A stretch of 64,000 bases of DNA, taken from NCBI RefSeq assembly GCF_014773245.1, contig NZ_JACWMX010000006.1:248001-312000 (forward strand), in the 5' to 3' direction. This stretch comes from Mucilaginibacter glaciei (GTDB taxonomy: Bacteria > Bacteroidota > Bacteroidia > Sphingobacteriales > Sphingobacteriaceae). Of the stretch, positions 52,675 to 61,031 are shown piece after piece. Numbering within the stretch: the first letter of the stretch is position 1; the number at the start of each line of letters is the position of its first letter. The notes under the pieces are model-generated. The model did not search any database. It was not told the origin of the DNA and was given only the letters and a program-made list of their open reading frames with translations. Position numbers and translations under genes: made by a program.

Positions 52675-53943
52675 TCACCGTTTATTTGTCCTTGCTTTTC
52701 GTTGCTTGTGCCTGTTCCTGCCATGAATAGCCTCATCATCTATATCATCCGCTATCTCAATACCGGGATAACTTTGTAAATCAGTATCAGCATAACTATT
52801 GCCGTCAGTGTCAATAGAACTATATTCCTCCATCTCCTTGTAACTGCCTGCTGATTGTTCGCTTTGTTCTCCAAGGCCGTTATCCTTTGTAGGGCCTGTT
52901 GCTGGCTGGCTGTCATTTCCCTGAGGAATTTCGTATTGGCTGTCGCGTTGAGCTGCATCTGTTCTAGCGTTTGAATCAGTAACGCCCGCTCTTCGTCCAC
53001 TTGTGGATTGTTCTTCTCCTGGCTTTCCTGTACCTGTTGTATATGCTCCGTACTTTGCTTTTGTGCGATGGTTTGCAAGGCTAATTGCCTTGCTGTCTCT
53101 GTCTTGCTCATAGTCTATATATTTGATCAGCTACGCCCATTTAAACCGGTTACCTAATGCCTGCCCTTTGATCTTAAAGTCATTGATAAAATAAGTTATC
53201 CCGCTTATCCTGCCGGTGCTGGCCTGGTTAAAGAGAAGTGATATACCCGCTTGCTCGCTGCGGCTGATAAACTCCTGTAAGGTGAGTTTTCTCTCGTAGA
53301 TGATCGGCTCAAGCAAAGCCTGTAAAAGGCTTTTGTCAGAAGGGATACCTGTACGGACAGTTTTTTCAATCTCGTTCTTAGTCAGTGACCGTTGGGTTGC
53401 ACGGTTACGCTGCTCTGTTGTTCTCTTGCTGTAAAGTTCGGCTGTTATGTCGTTACCCGGCTCGCGGGTTATAAAGTTCTACTGCTGCAAGGTTCCGCTG
53501 TTATCCTGCGCTAATGATACCAGGTTATATTGTTCTTCCAAACTCCTCAATACCGAAAGGCTTTTACGGTAATTATTGCTGTCTGATACCACACTGCCGT
53601 CATACCTGATGCGGTTAACCAGTAAGTGAACATGCGGGTGGTCTGCATCATGATGCCGTACGATCAGGTACTGGTTATCATCGTAACCCATGGCTTTCAT
53701 ATAGTCAAAAGCAATGTCCAGTAAATTCGCATTAGTCAGGTTAGATGGTTTCTCGTCATTAGAAAAGTTGAGGCTGGTGTGCCAGACATATTTGCCCAAT
53801 GCCGGCCGCAGCTGCCTGATCAGTTCTACCTCTTTCTTTATATCGCCCGGCAATATGGAAATGAAGCTGGTGGCTAATAACTCCGCCCGCTGCTTCCTAT
53901 CCGGGTGGTTCAACTTTTTTAGATTATAAGCTAACGCACCCAT
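52675..53943 (-). pseudogene. MOBP1/MobA-like relaxase with two in-frame TAG codons
   Basis: The frame runs 423 codons from ATG 53943 to TGA 52675. The N-terminal domain has the relaxase histidine motif HHDADHPHVHLLVNRIRYDG (about 97-116) and an upstream YVWHTSLNFS. TAG occurs at 53479-53481 and 53131-53133 in a frame that is otherwise continuous and coding-like on both sides (TREPGNDITAELYSKRTTEQ; LIKYIDYEQDRDSKAISLAN; the C-terminus GIEIADDIDDEAIHGRNR). The relaxase nicks oriT for transfer. MobC is just upstream. Confidence 0.85.
52752..53111 (-). CDS. Coiled-coil/TM protein nested in the relaxase 3' end
   Basis: In another frame within the relaxase tail, ATG 53111 opens a 119-residue protein. 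It has a long coiled coil (IAQKQSTEHIQQVQESQEKN, LLIQTLEQMQLNATANTKFL, MTASQQQALQRITALENKAN) and a C-terminal membrane anchor (RNIVLLTLTAIVMLILIYKV). Such order is unlikely by chance, so both frames may be coding for about 360 bases. It could be an accessory of mobilization. Confidence 0.65.
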   Translation of the reverse strand: MSKTETARQLALQTIAQKQSTEHIQQVQESQEKNNPQVDEERALLIQTLEQMQLNATANTKFLREMTASQQQALQRITALENKANNQQAVTRRWRNIVLLTLTAIVMLILIYKVIPVLR

Positions 53944-53962
53944 AAAGTTTGATCCGAACTTT

Positions 53963-54307
53963 TCAACAGCGATAATCTAATAAATGTTGAATGATGGTTT
54001 GCTGCTGGGCAAAGAGTGCAATCAATACCTGTAGCAATCCTACCGCTAGTTTGCCGGAGTTCACCTGCCTGGTCAGTTGATTCAGGTTTACGCCGATACG
54101 GTTGAGTTCCGCGTATAATTGGACAGTGATTTTCGGAGTTACAGCTTTAGGGTAGTTGCCCGAGAAAAGACGATTCCGGACCAACACGGAAACATGCTGG
54201 CTGCACATGATACTGAGTTGTTCCAATTGCTTTAACTCGCCTTCGGTCAGGCGAACTACCAATACTTTTGATAGCTTCTGTTCTTTCTCTTTTTTAGGCC
54301 GGGCCAT
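53963..54307 (-). CDS. MobC-like relaxosome protein
   Basis: The ATG at 54307 (MARPKKEKEQKLSKVLVVRL) gives 114 residues; 54316 is also possible. The N-terminus looks like a ribbon-helix-helix DNA-binding segment (KVLVVRLTEGELKQLEQLSI) followed by the MobC-type VSVLVRNRLF and LNRIGVNLNQLTRQVN. It binds oriT and assists the relaxase that follows 19 bases downstream. It is intact although its partner is not. Confidence 0.8.
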   Translation of the reverse strand: MARPKKEKEQKLSKVLVVRLTEGELKQLEQLSIMCSQHVSVLVRNRLFSGNYPKAVTPKITVQLYAELNRIGVNLNQLTRQVNSGKLAVGLLQVLIALFAQQQTIIQHLLDYRC

Positions 54308-54344
54308 TTTGCTCATTTTGATTCGTAAGCAAAACTGCGGGTTA

Positions 54345-54378
54345 GGGAAAATCTTTTATGACAAGCATTTCGGTAGTA
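54345..54378. repeat. Direct repeat A, copy 2
   Basis: Same 20-base core as at 50014-50033, here 38 bases upstream of the MobC-like gene. A nick-region or promoter role is possible. The rest of the gap to 54649 contains GAACCCGAAGGCAAGTCGTT and TTTTGGTATAACCAAAAC-type sequence and no gene. Confidence 0.85.
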
Positions 54379-54649
54379 CAGAAACATAAATATGGGCGAA
54401 TGAAAATTCGCACAATACTTTCCCATTGTTTTTAAGTGTCTGCGGAACGGAGTGAGGTAGCAATCATGAGCATAGCGAACCCGAAGGCAAGTCGTTTTGG
54501 TATAACCAAAACATAACTTGCTTTAGACTATTTAGGGATTCAATATCAATTAGAATCGACGTTGAATTGGATTAAAAAAGTTAAAGCTATAATGAATAAA
54601 GTCTTGCTTTTATAAATTGGCAATTAAAGAAGATATTTACTTTCTCTAT

Positions 54650-54737
54650 CGCGAGCTGGCAGTATGATCGATTGCGGCAGTCTTGAAAACTGTTGAATGT
54701 AACAAGTCCTGGGGTTCAAAACCCTATCTCTCCGCCA
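54650..54737 (+). pseudogene. Degenerate tRNA-Ser (TGA)
   Basis: The anticodon arm GCAGT-CTTGAAA-ACTGT (anticodon TGA), the T-arm with TTCAAAA and the 3' end TCTCTCC-G-CCA are those of a class II tRNA-Ser. The 5' acceptor strand CGCGAGC fails to pair with TCTCTCC at three of seven positions and the variable arm has a mismatch. It is therefore probably a pseudogene or an attachment-derived copy. A strong terminator follows. Confidence 0.7.
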
Positions 54738-54760
54738 AATCAACTATCAATAATTATCAA

Positions 54761-54794
54761 AACCCTTTAAATCGTTGATTTAAAGGGTTTTTTG
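54761..54794 (+). terminator. Terminator after the pseudo-tRNA
   Basis: The thirteen-base arms 54761-54773 and 54777-54789 pair perfectly around GTT, and T-rich sequence follows. The gap from here to 54976 shows nothing else. Confidence 0.9.
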
Positions 54795-54976
54795 TTTTTG
54801 ATTCATCATCAAAAAATGTGCTATTTCGCATTATTATTGTGCGTCAGTGGTGTAGTCCTTTAATTTGAGGCCAACATTGATGGAGGAATCGTTCCGGCTG
54901 AATTGTCCCCGTTGTAGCATAATCAATCTTTGCAATCCTAGTTGAATTGGATTTCATGGCATTTATAATGACAATA

Positions 54977-56125
54977 CTAATTCATCAACCCTTTTAAATA
55001 ACTATCGTAGGCGGCTTTCTTCTGATAATTCATATCAAAAAGCAGTCTAAAATCATTTTTTCCAGACAATGTTGCTTCGCTGTAAGCGTCGCTGAACTGC
55101 CAGGTTGTTATACCAAATTGTTGTACTTTCGGGACCACTTCTCTATATGTTTTTGCAAGAAATTGGTATTTTTCTGCTTGTAACGTTTTAAAGTTTTCTG
55201 AAAAAACGAACAAGGGGTTATTTGATGGATTTACGGAAATATCCAGTTCAGATATGTGAATCAATAAGCCTGTTGCAGCAAACTGTCTAAGAGATTCTTT
55301 AATGTTTTTATTATCGGTAGTTAGATTGATATGCATTTGAATGCCGATTCCGGAAATAGTGCCGCCAGCATTTTTTACGCTGTTTACAATAGATATTACA
55401 GATTTTATTTTGGCATCGTTCCATCCGCCATTATCGTTACCATAATCGTTATAAAATAATAAAGATGCCGGGTCCGCTTCATGAGCATATTTAAACGCCC
55501 TAACGATATAATTGGCCCCTAAGTGTTGTCGCCATAAACTTCCGGTGCCGGGGCCATATTTGTCTTTATCTGTAAGCGAACCATCATTATCGTCGATAGC
55601 TTCGTTAACCACATCCCATGATTTAACCTTACCCTTGTAGTGGGAAACCATTGCAGTGATATGATTTTTAAATATCCCTTCCCAGGCAGTTGAATCGCCC
55701 GAAAAACTTTTAACCCAGTTTGGTAGTGCGTGCTGCCATACGAGCGTATGCCCGTGCACCCGTTGATTGTGTGATAGCGCAAAATCAACCATTGCATCTC
55801 CAGCTGAAAAATCAAAATTATTTTGCTTCCACTCCACCCGGTCAAATTTCATTGCACTCTCTGGCGTAATGCTGCTAAACTCATTGCCTAAAATTGTTGA
55901 GTAGGTTTTGTTGGTATTCATCGGCGAATCGTCGACAGCAGTCCCCACCGGAAATGATGCCGAGTTTCTTAATGTTGGAGTTACAGCAGTTGGAGTGGGG
56001 TTAGTGGTTTCTGTAAACCGCGTCGTTGGAATTATAAAAGGGTCTTTTTTAATACAACTACTTCCAAACAATAATAAACCTATTAGGAATAAAAAAAATC
56101 CAAAAAATTTTAAAAATCTCCCCAT
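54977..56125 (-). CDS. Endo-1,4-beta-xylanase, GH10 lipoprotein
   Basis: The 382-residue protein begins with a lipoprotein signal (lipobox GSSC, Cys about 24) and a short Pro/Thr linker. The GH10 barrel has HTLVWQHALPNWV (about 125), the acid/base Glu in WDVVNEAIDD (about 171) and the nucleophile Glu in HISELDISVNP (about 295). WQFSDAYS and FDMNYQKKAAYDSYL close the domain. It is tethered to the cell surface or periplasm and cuts xylan. No transporter pair is adjacent, so it is an isolated CAZyme. Confidence 0.94.
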   Translation of the reverse strand: MGRFLKFFGFFLFLIGLLLFGSSCIKKDPFIIPTTRFTETTNPTPTAVTPTLRNSASFPVGTAVDDSPMNTNKTYSTILGNEFSSITPESAMKFDRVEWKQNNFDFSAGDAMVDFALSHNQRVHGHTLVWQHALPNWVKSFSGDSTAWEGIFKNHITAMVSHYKGKVKSWDVVNEAIDDNDGSLTDKDKYGPGTGSLWRQHLGANYIVRAFKYAHEADPASLLFYNDYGNDNGGWNDAKIKSVISIVNSVKNAGGTISGIGIQMHINLTTDNKNIKESLRQFAATGLLIHISELDISVNPSNNPLFVFSENFKTLQAEKYQFLAKTYREVVPKVQQFGITTWQFSDAYSEATLSGKNDFRLLFDMNYQKKAAYDSYLKGLMN

Positions 56126-56208
56126 AACATCAAACCATTTAAATGTTTGGTTGTATACGGGGCGATAAATTGGGATGTTGTGTTATTTCAAATTATATTA
56201 CGCCAAAA

Positions 56209-56233
56209 ACCCCTCTGGAATTAACCGAGGGGT
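56209..56233 (-). terminator. Terminator of the 56271 lipoprotein gene
   Basis: The ACCCCTC/GAGGGGT arms (56209-56215 with 56227-56233) form a hairpin followed by T5 on the minus strand, 38 bases past the stop. Confidence 0.8.
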
Positions 56234-56270
56234 ATAATTTTAATAAATTATTAGATGATATAAATTTTAA

Positions 56271-56669
56271 TCAATCTTTTATAGTATACTGAAAATCTGC
56301 AGCCAGGCCATTTCCAACTCGTTTTACTGAATCAAGGCCAAGTCTTACAGCTTTGTAGCCAAGAGTAATATTTAAGTTGGTAGCGTTAGGCGCGGTTGCT
56401 CTAATAATTATCCTACTCCCTACGCGTGGACTGAAGCCAAATATAAAATTCGAAACGCTATTGGTGGTTATGTTTTGTATTGTGTCAGGTAGCCCCAAAC
56501 TAGAAACTTCTAAAATATTAAGATTATATTTTGCAGTTGCGTTACTTACAATTCTGAATACGCCGTTGGCTTTGTCAGAGTTTTCCTGATCATTGATTTG
56601 TTGCTTGTCTTTTTTACAACTCCAAAGACAAGCAGATGCCAAAAGAATTAGGGTCAATGTTTTTTTCAT
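56271..56669 (-). CDS. Small lipoprotein
   Basis: The 132-residue protein has a lipoprotein signal (MKKTLTLILLASACLWSC, Cys about 18) and a beta-rich mature part (GVFRIVSNATAKYNLNILEV, SNFIFGFSPRVGSRIIIRAT). It may be a compact Ig-like domain. Function unknown. It has its own terminator and could be a component of the envelope-glycan region. Confidence 0.7.
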   Translation of the reverse strand: MKKTLTLILLASACLWSCKKDKQQINDQENSDKANGVFRIVSNATAKYNLNILEVSSLGLPDTIQNITTNSVSNFIFGFSPRVGSRIIIRATAPNATNLNITLGYKAVRLGLDSVKRVGNGLAADFQYTIKD

Positions 56670-56706
56670 AATTAATGTTTATATAAATATTTATAAAAGA
56701 TAGGTT

Positions 56707-57192
56707 CTATTGGGACTTGATATAATGGTCGAGATCCTGAATAAATTCTTTAGATGCCTCATTAGCAATTGTTTTTCGGATTATCAACTTATCCGGCCAC
56801 ATGCTTTTGAACTGCGCAATTAATTCCTGTTCATCGTAGGCTACATGAACATAGCCATCTATGTCCATTTGCTTTGCTGTGCCAAGTTGGTGGTCATTCC
56901 TATGTTCATTAAACTTAACGAGCCGGGGCATAACTATTATAGGCTTTTTCTTGACCAGGGCTGATATAATTGTCCCCATGCCCGCGTGGCTTATGATTAG
57001 CTTTGCATTAGAAAAATGCTTATCAAAATCACGGGGAGATAGAAAATCAACCAATTGTATGTGATTGGTTTGCACTGCCGACTTTAAAGCTTGCACTACG
57101 AATATTGTATCGGGATACTGCGCTGCAATCTGATCAACAACGTTAACCAAACGATCAAAAGGTAGTTGTGTTCCGGCTGTTACAAAAACCAT
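56707..57192 (-). CDS. Alg13/EpsF-like glycosyltransferase subunit
   Basis: The 161-residue protein is the catalytic half of a two-subunit GT (GT28 C-terminal type): it starts MVFVTAGTQLPFDRLVNVVD and has the donor-binding motif IISHAGMGTIISALVKKKPI (about 67-86) and the RNDHQLGTAKQM segment. It needs an Alg14-like partner, encoded by the preceding gene whose stop overlaps its start. Together they add a sugar to a lipid-linked intermediate. Confidence 0.88.
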   Translation of the reverse strand: MVFVTAGTQLPFDRLVNVVDQIAAQYPDTIFVVQALKSAVQTNHIQLVDFLSPRDFDKHFSNAKLIISHAGMGTIISALVKKKPIIVMPRLVKFNEHRNDHQLGTAKQMDIDGYVHVAYDEQELIAQFKSMWPDKLIIRKTIANEASKEFIQDLDHYIKSQ

Positions 57193-58055
57193 TATAGTAA
57201 GTTGCCGCTATAAACGATCTTTCCGGTAGAAAGATGTGACCATTGTGTGTAAACTCTGTCAGCAATTTTAGTGGCGATACGGCCACTTAAGGATAACTTT
57301 TCTACGTTAGCTATGCTATCTATCCAAATTGTCTTCGCTCCAAATATTCTCCCTATAACGATACCCATCAAGCCTGGCGCGGCGCCTGTTGTAATAATAA
57401 CGCCCGGCCTAAGTACAGCTACACGGACAAATACCATGCAAAAGCATTTAATCAGATTAAACTTTTGATCTTTATTTGCATCAGGTACATTGTAATATTT
57501 GCTTCCGTTTACTTTACTATCTAAAAAACTCTTATTTGATATAAAGGTTACATCATGATCCTTGAATAAAGGGGTTAACCTTTGCAGTTCAATCCAATGG
57601 CCGCCAATAGAAGCAATCGCTAACACAGATGCCGTGCGCTTGCTGAAATTGATTGTCATGAGTTTTTCTATTACAGAAAACGAATATCTGCTAATCAAAA
57701 AAGATAGTGCGACGAGTCCGAAAAACACGTACACAAAATTACTTGGAAAGGTGTGCGGCGTTGTAATTTTAATATACAATTCAATTAATATTGCGTACAA
57801 TAAAATGCTACGCCATGTTGCTTTATTTATATCAGAAAGTTTGTAAATAGTATATTCGCCATAAACTCTAAACACACTTGTTACTAAAACCCAAAGTGCA
57901 TTAGCAGGTAACAAGGTTTGGATATATAAGTCGGCGTAATTTTGAGAACCGTATTTATTGGAAAGGTAATTGCCTACAAATAAACACATATTAAGCACAA
58001 GCATATCGCTCAAACTGAGAATTGAGCGTAAAAAAATGATTTGCTTTGATTCCAT
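57192..58055 (-). CDS. Alg14-like subunit fused to a four-helix membrane module
   Basis: Residues about 150-287 are Alg14-like: SVLAIASIGGHWIELQRLTP (start of the Rossmann half), VIITTGAAPGLMGIVIGRIF and the closing TQWSHLSTGKIVYSGNLL. The N-terminal 140 residues are a separate block of about four membrane helices (SDMLVLNMCLFVGNYLSNKY, SILLYAILIELYIKITTPHT) that resembles the N-terminal region of polyprenyl-phosphate glycosyl-1-phosphate transferases. Such fusion is unusual. It recruits the soluble Alg13-like subunit to the membrane. Confidence 0.8.
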   Translation of the reverse strand: MESKQIIFLRSILSLSDMLVLNMCLFVGNYLSNKYGSQNYADLYIQTLLPANALWVLVTSVFRVYGEYTIYKLSDINKATWRSILLYAILIELYIKITTPHTFPSNFVYVFFGLVALSFLISRYSFSVIEKLMTINFSKRTASVLAIASIGGHWIELQRLTPLFKDHDVTFISNKSFLDSKVNGSKYYNVPDANKDQKFNLIKCFCMVFVRVAVLRPGVIITTGAAPGLMGIVIGRIFGAKTIWIDSIANVEKLSLSGRIATKIADRVYTQWSHLSTGKIVYSGNLL

Positions 58056-58230
58056 AGATATCGATCTTTAAATAATATTAGATCGATACGAAAGTGTGGT
58101 TAATACACTAAAACATCAATAGCCCTATAGGGCTACAGTTTGATGTAAAACATTGAGATCAAAAAATTGTAAAGAAGCTAATTAATTTTTTGAACCTAAG
58201 ATTGTGAGATCAATTAAAAAATGATATCGG

Positions 58231-58416
58231 TTAAAAAACCAGATAGATAATATATAAAAGCAACGCGCAAAACAAATTGGCCAAAATTAATGTTACTAAC
58301 GTTTTAGTAGCAACAGCTTTAGATTCATCGCTAATATCCAAATTCTGCGTACCTTCTCTAAACAATACAGCGCGGGCTCTTTTCATATGTAGTTTATACG
58401 AAAATGGAAAGCGCAT
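58231..58416 (-). CDS. Possible small membrane protein
   Basis: The 61-residue frame has a basic N-terminus and a C-terminal helix (TLVTLILANLFCALLLYIIY). It lies in a gap of 530 bases ahead of the glycosyltransferase pair. A second ATG at 58386 would give 51 residues. It may be real but has no support beyond composition; the rest of the gap shows nothing. Confidence 0.4.
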   Translation of the reverse strand: MRFPFSYKLHMKRARAVLFREGTQNLDISDESKAVATKTLVTLILANLFCALLLYIIYLVF

Positions 58417-58589
58417 GGTTACATTAATTAGGTTAAAAAAATTGAATACAGGTTACCCATTAGTTAAGATACAAATATAGCATATTTTTTTATCAGCTTA
58501 TAACAACTTACGGAACACCTAGGCTTTAAAAATTTACAGCCTAGCATAATACTGTCTTAAAATAACACTTTTTTACAATCCGCATCTTC

Positions 58590-59807
58590 ATGTTAACTAA
58601 AAGTAGATTTCAAAAATTTTGTTCATTGCTATTTTGCTTAAGTATTTGTTGCGCATCTGAATTATTCTCTCAATCAAAACCTGTGCAAGTTTATGATTAT
58701 GTCATCGAAAACAACCGTGAAAGTATAACTGCATATCCACGCGACGGAAGCGGATTATCGTTATTAAAGGGCAGGGATGCTTATACTGTTTTGCAAACTG
58801 CTATTAATGCGATTTCAAGAACCGTCGGCGGAAGTATTTTCATTGGGCCGGGCGACTATATATTGACTGATGAGTTGACAATTACGGGCTGGGACAATGA
58901 CCTACCACCGAATAAGCAAATTATAATTTGTGGTAACGGGCTATCCGCGCGGATAATCCAAAATACAAAAGGGAAGAATGCTGTTGTAATAAAAAATAAA
59001 GCCTGTATTGTGCTACGTGATCTTTATATCTATGCCGGAATTGAGTCAAATGCCGGATTGCTATTAGACGATTCCGGTAATTCTGAAATTTCTGTGTGGG
59101 GCGGCAGTATAGATAATATATTTATCCAATCCAATTCACGGACCAGCCCGGCCTTTTACGGTAAAAACTTTTTCGACATGAATGTTTCCCATCTAACTGC
59201 TATAAATAATAATAACCACAGCATCATGATTGAAAATACAAGCAGTACTACCAACTATGGCAACAGTCATTTTGGATTTATCAGAGCGGTAAGCAGCAAA
59301 AAAATTCCATATGCAGGCCTCTATCTTAAAAGCAGCAATAGTCGCGGTCAAAAATTTCCTAATTTAATTACTTTCGCCAATTACGAATGTTCAATTGCTT
59401 ACAGGGGGATTTGGTTAAGTGGCGCAAAGCAATGCACATTTACTTTTGTTGACATTGAGGGGGTACCGCAGCCAATTTACCTTGATGGTTCAACTATTGC
59501 CGGAGAAGCAAGATGGAACAAGTTTTTAAGCGGATATCTTTTGCCTGCGGCGGGTGGCACGGCAATTACAAATACCGCTTTCACCGGCGGAAACGACTTT
59601 AACCTTTATATTGAGGACGACAAAGCGACAATCCCGGTAGTAGACAGACAGAGTTATAAACCCGCTAATAGCTACAATTTGACCATGTCTGGTGCGGGGA
59701 TTAAAAACATCAGCATAACATCCAAAACGGCAACTTCACTTTTTATCAGAAAAAATAATGGTGAAATCTTCAATCACACTGCCACATCAGCAAGCGGCCA
59801 CCAATAA
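58590..59807 (+). CDS. Secreted right-handed beta-helix protein (pectin-lyase fold)
   Basis: The 405-residue protein has a signal peptide (SLLFCLSICCASELFSQS-like) and a parallel beta-helix pattern: DAYTVLQTAINAISRTVGGS, then repeated short strands (IIICGNGLSARIIQ, CIVLRDLYIYAGIESNAG, HSIMIENTSSTTNYGNSHFG). The motif resembles pectate lyase and exopolysaccharide-tailoring lyases. It is on the plus strand between minus-strand glycan genes; a depolymerase or epimerase for the local glycan is plausible but not shown. Confidence 0.7.
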   Translation: MLTKSRFQKFCSLLFCLSICCASELFSQSKPVQVYDYVIENNRESITAYPRDGSGLSLLKGRDAYTVLQTAINAISRTVGGSIFIGPGDYILTDELTITGWDNDLPPNKQIIICGNGLSARIIQNTKGKNAVVIKNKACIVLRDLYIYAGIESNAGLLLDDSGNSEISVWGGSIDNIFIQSNSRTSPAFYGKNFFDMNVSHLTAINNNNHSIMIENTSSTTNYGNSHFGFIRAVSSKKIPYAGLYLKSSNSRGQKFPNLITFANYECSIAYRGIWLSGAKQCTFTFVDIEGVPQPIYLDGSTIAGEARWNKFLSGYLLPAAGGTAITNTAFTGGNDFNLYIEDDKATIPVVDRQSYKPANSYNLTMSGAGIKNISITSKTATSLFIRKNNGEIFNHTATSASGHQ

Positions 59808-59859
59808 TATCAACTGAGCTTTTGCAGCCTTAAAATCTTTTCCATTATCTGAAATATAG

Positions 59860-60354
59860 TTAAAGCAATTTAACGCCGTTATACTCCAGGGTTCTTAATG
59901 ATTGATCTTTTTTAGTCAGAATAAGCTTTTTAATGCCGGCGTTACTTCCCGCATCCAGGTCACTTTGTTTATCGCCGATAAGCAAACTTAAAGACAGATC
60001 GATATCAAAATCCCTTACAGCATCTAATATCATACCGGGGTTAGGTTTTCGGCAATCACAACCGATATTAAAATCGGGATGATGAGGGCAGAAGTATACA
60101 TTATCAATCATAACGCCCTCGACTTTAAACTGCTCTGTCATCCAGGCAGTTAATTTTTTAAAATCATTGGTGGTGTAATATCCTCGCGCTATTCCCGCTT
60201 GATTAGTTATAACAATGATAAGGTAGCCATCATTTTGAAATTTTCTGCACAGATCAAAAATACCATCTACAAATTCAAAGTCGCTTATTTTGTATACATA
60301 GTTTTTATCAATATTAATCACACCGTCCCGATCTAAAAAGAGGGCCTTTTTCAT
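59860..60354 (-). CDS. gmhB: D-glycero-D-manno-heptose 1,7-bisphosphate phosphatase
   Basis: I use ATG 60354 ([20 protein letters not shown]); 60366 is also open. The 164-residue HAD protein has motif [12 protein letters not shown], motif [13 protein letters not shown], the GmhB zinc-loop-type [20 protein letters not shown] and motif [15 protein letters not shown]. It removes the C7 phosphate in the heptose pathway. Its start overlaps the hddC stop by four bases. Confidence 0.9.
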   Translation of the reverse strand: MKKALFLDRDGVINIDKNYVYKISDFEFVDGIFDLCRKFQNDGYLIIVITNQAGIARGYYTTNDFKKLTAWMTEQFKVEGVMIDNVYFCPHHPDFNIGCDCRKPNPGMILDAVRDFDIDLSLSLLIGDKQSDLDAGSNAGIKKLILTKKDQSLRTLEYNGVKLL

Positions 60355-61031
60355 AATTCCTCGCAAGCTTTTTTATAATCGGTAGGGATGCCAATATCTA
60401 TGAAAACATTGGTGAAAGCTACTGCTTTTAAATTTCCTGTTAAAGATTGCTGCTCTAAAATAGCCTGCTCAAATGAAAACACGGCAGGTAAAATCATGCT
60501 TTGTATAAAAGCTTTATTCAGCGAATAAATTCCACCGTTTATCAGCCCTGTTTCAAGCGGCATCTTTTCTTTGAAACCTGTTACTGTATCACCGGCTAAA
60601 AGCACCGTGCCATACCTGTCAAAATCTTTCATTTCTTTTAATGCTATTGAAAGGGCGCGTCCGGATGTTTGGTGAAACATATTAAACCAATCAAGATTAA
60701 TTGGGAAATAGGTATCACCATTAATAATCATAGCGTTCTCGCCTTCAATAAAATTAAGTGCCTTGACTATTGCACCGCCAGTTCCCAATGGTTCTGTTTC
60801 TTCCGAATAAAAAACAGGTATTCCGTGGAAAACATTTCCAAAATGACCCTTAATAATTTCGGCTTTATAACCTACTGCAAAAACCAGCTTAGTTACTTCA
60901 TACTCTAACACCCAGTTAAGCAAATAATCTAAAAACGGCTTTCCTTTTATTGGGGCCATTGGTTTCGGAACATCTGCAACAACCTCCCGTAAACGTGTAC
61001 CCATGCCCCCTGCTAAAATAATTACTTCCAT
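60351..61031 (-). CDS. hddC: D-glycero-alpha-D-manno-heptose 1-phosphate guanylyltransferase
   Basis: From ATG 61031 ([20 protein letters not shown]) the 226-residue nucleotidyltransferase has the LAGGMGTRL pyrophosphorylase loop, the [17 protein letters not shown] segment, [11 protein letters not shown] (metal Asp) and [12 protein letters not shown]. It activates the heptose 1-phosphate with GTP. Assignment as HddC, not another sugar-phosphate nucleotidyltransferase, follows from the neighbours. It shares one base with the gmhA stop. Confidence 0.85.
   Translation of the reverse strand: MEVIILAGGMGTRLREVVADVPKPMAPIKGKPFLDYLLNWVLEYEVTKLVFAVGYKAEIIKGHFGNVFHGIPVFYSEETEPLGTGGAIVKALNFIEGENAMIINGDTYFPINLDWFNMFHQTSGRALSIALKEMKDFDRYGTVLLAGDTVTGFKEKMPLETGLINGGIYSLNKAFIQSMILPAVFSFEQAILEQQSLTGNLKAVAFTNVFIDIGIPTDYKKACEEL

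Larger units (their letters stand above)
48362..54400. mobile_element. Decaying mobilizable element
   Basis: From left to right it has a serine recombinase, a 46-residue protein, a direct repeat, a HEPN gene, an S41 peptidase fragment, a relaxase and a MobC-like protein with a second copy of the direct repeat. Four in-frame stop codons break the recombinase, HEPN and relaxase genes. A GAACCCGAAGGCAAGTCGTT / TTTTGGTATAACCAAAAC segment at 54478-54512, before the pseudo-tRNA, looks like a mobilization region. Clear attachment repeats were not found. It lies between tRNA-Lys and a degenerate tRNA-Ser. Confidence 0.75.

Noticed and set aside
48362..53943. General TAG recoding in this organism
   Set aside because: TAG ends the phage tail chaperone short form and other frames in the window, and no suppressor anticodon is seen among the tRNAs here.
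54650..54737. Intact tRNA-Ser
   Set aside because: Three of seven acceptor pairs and part of the variable arm fail, so I list it as a pseudogene.
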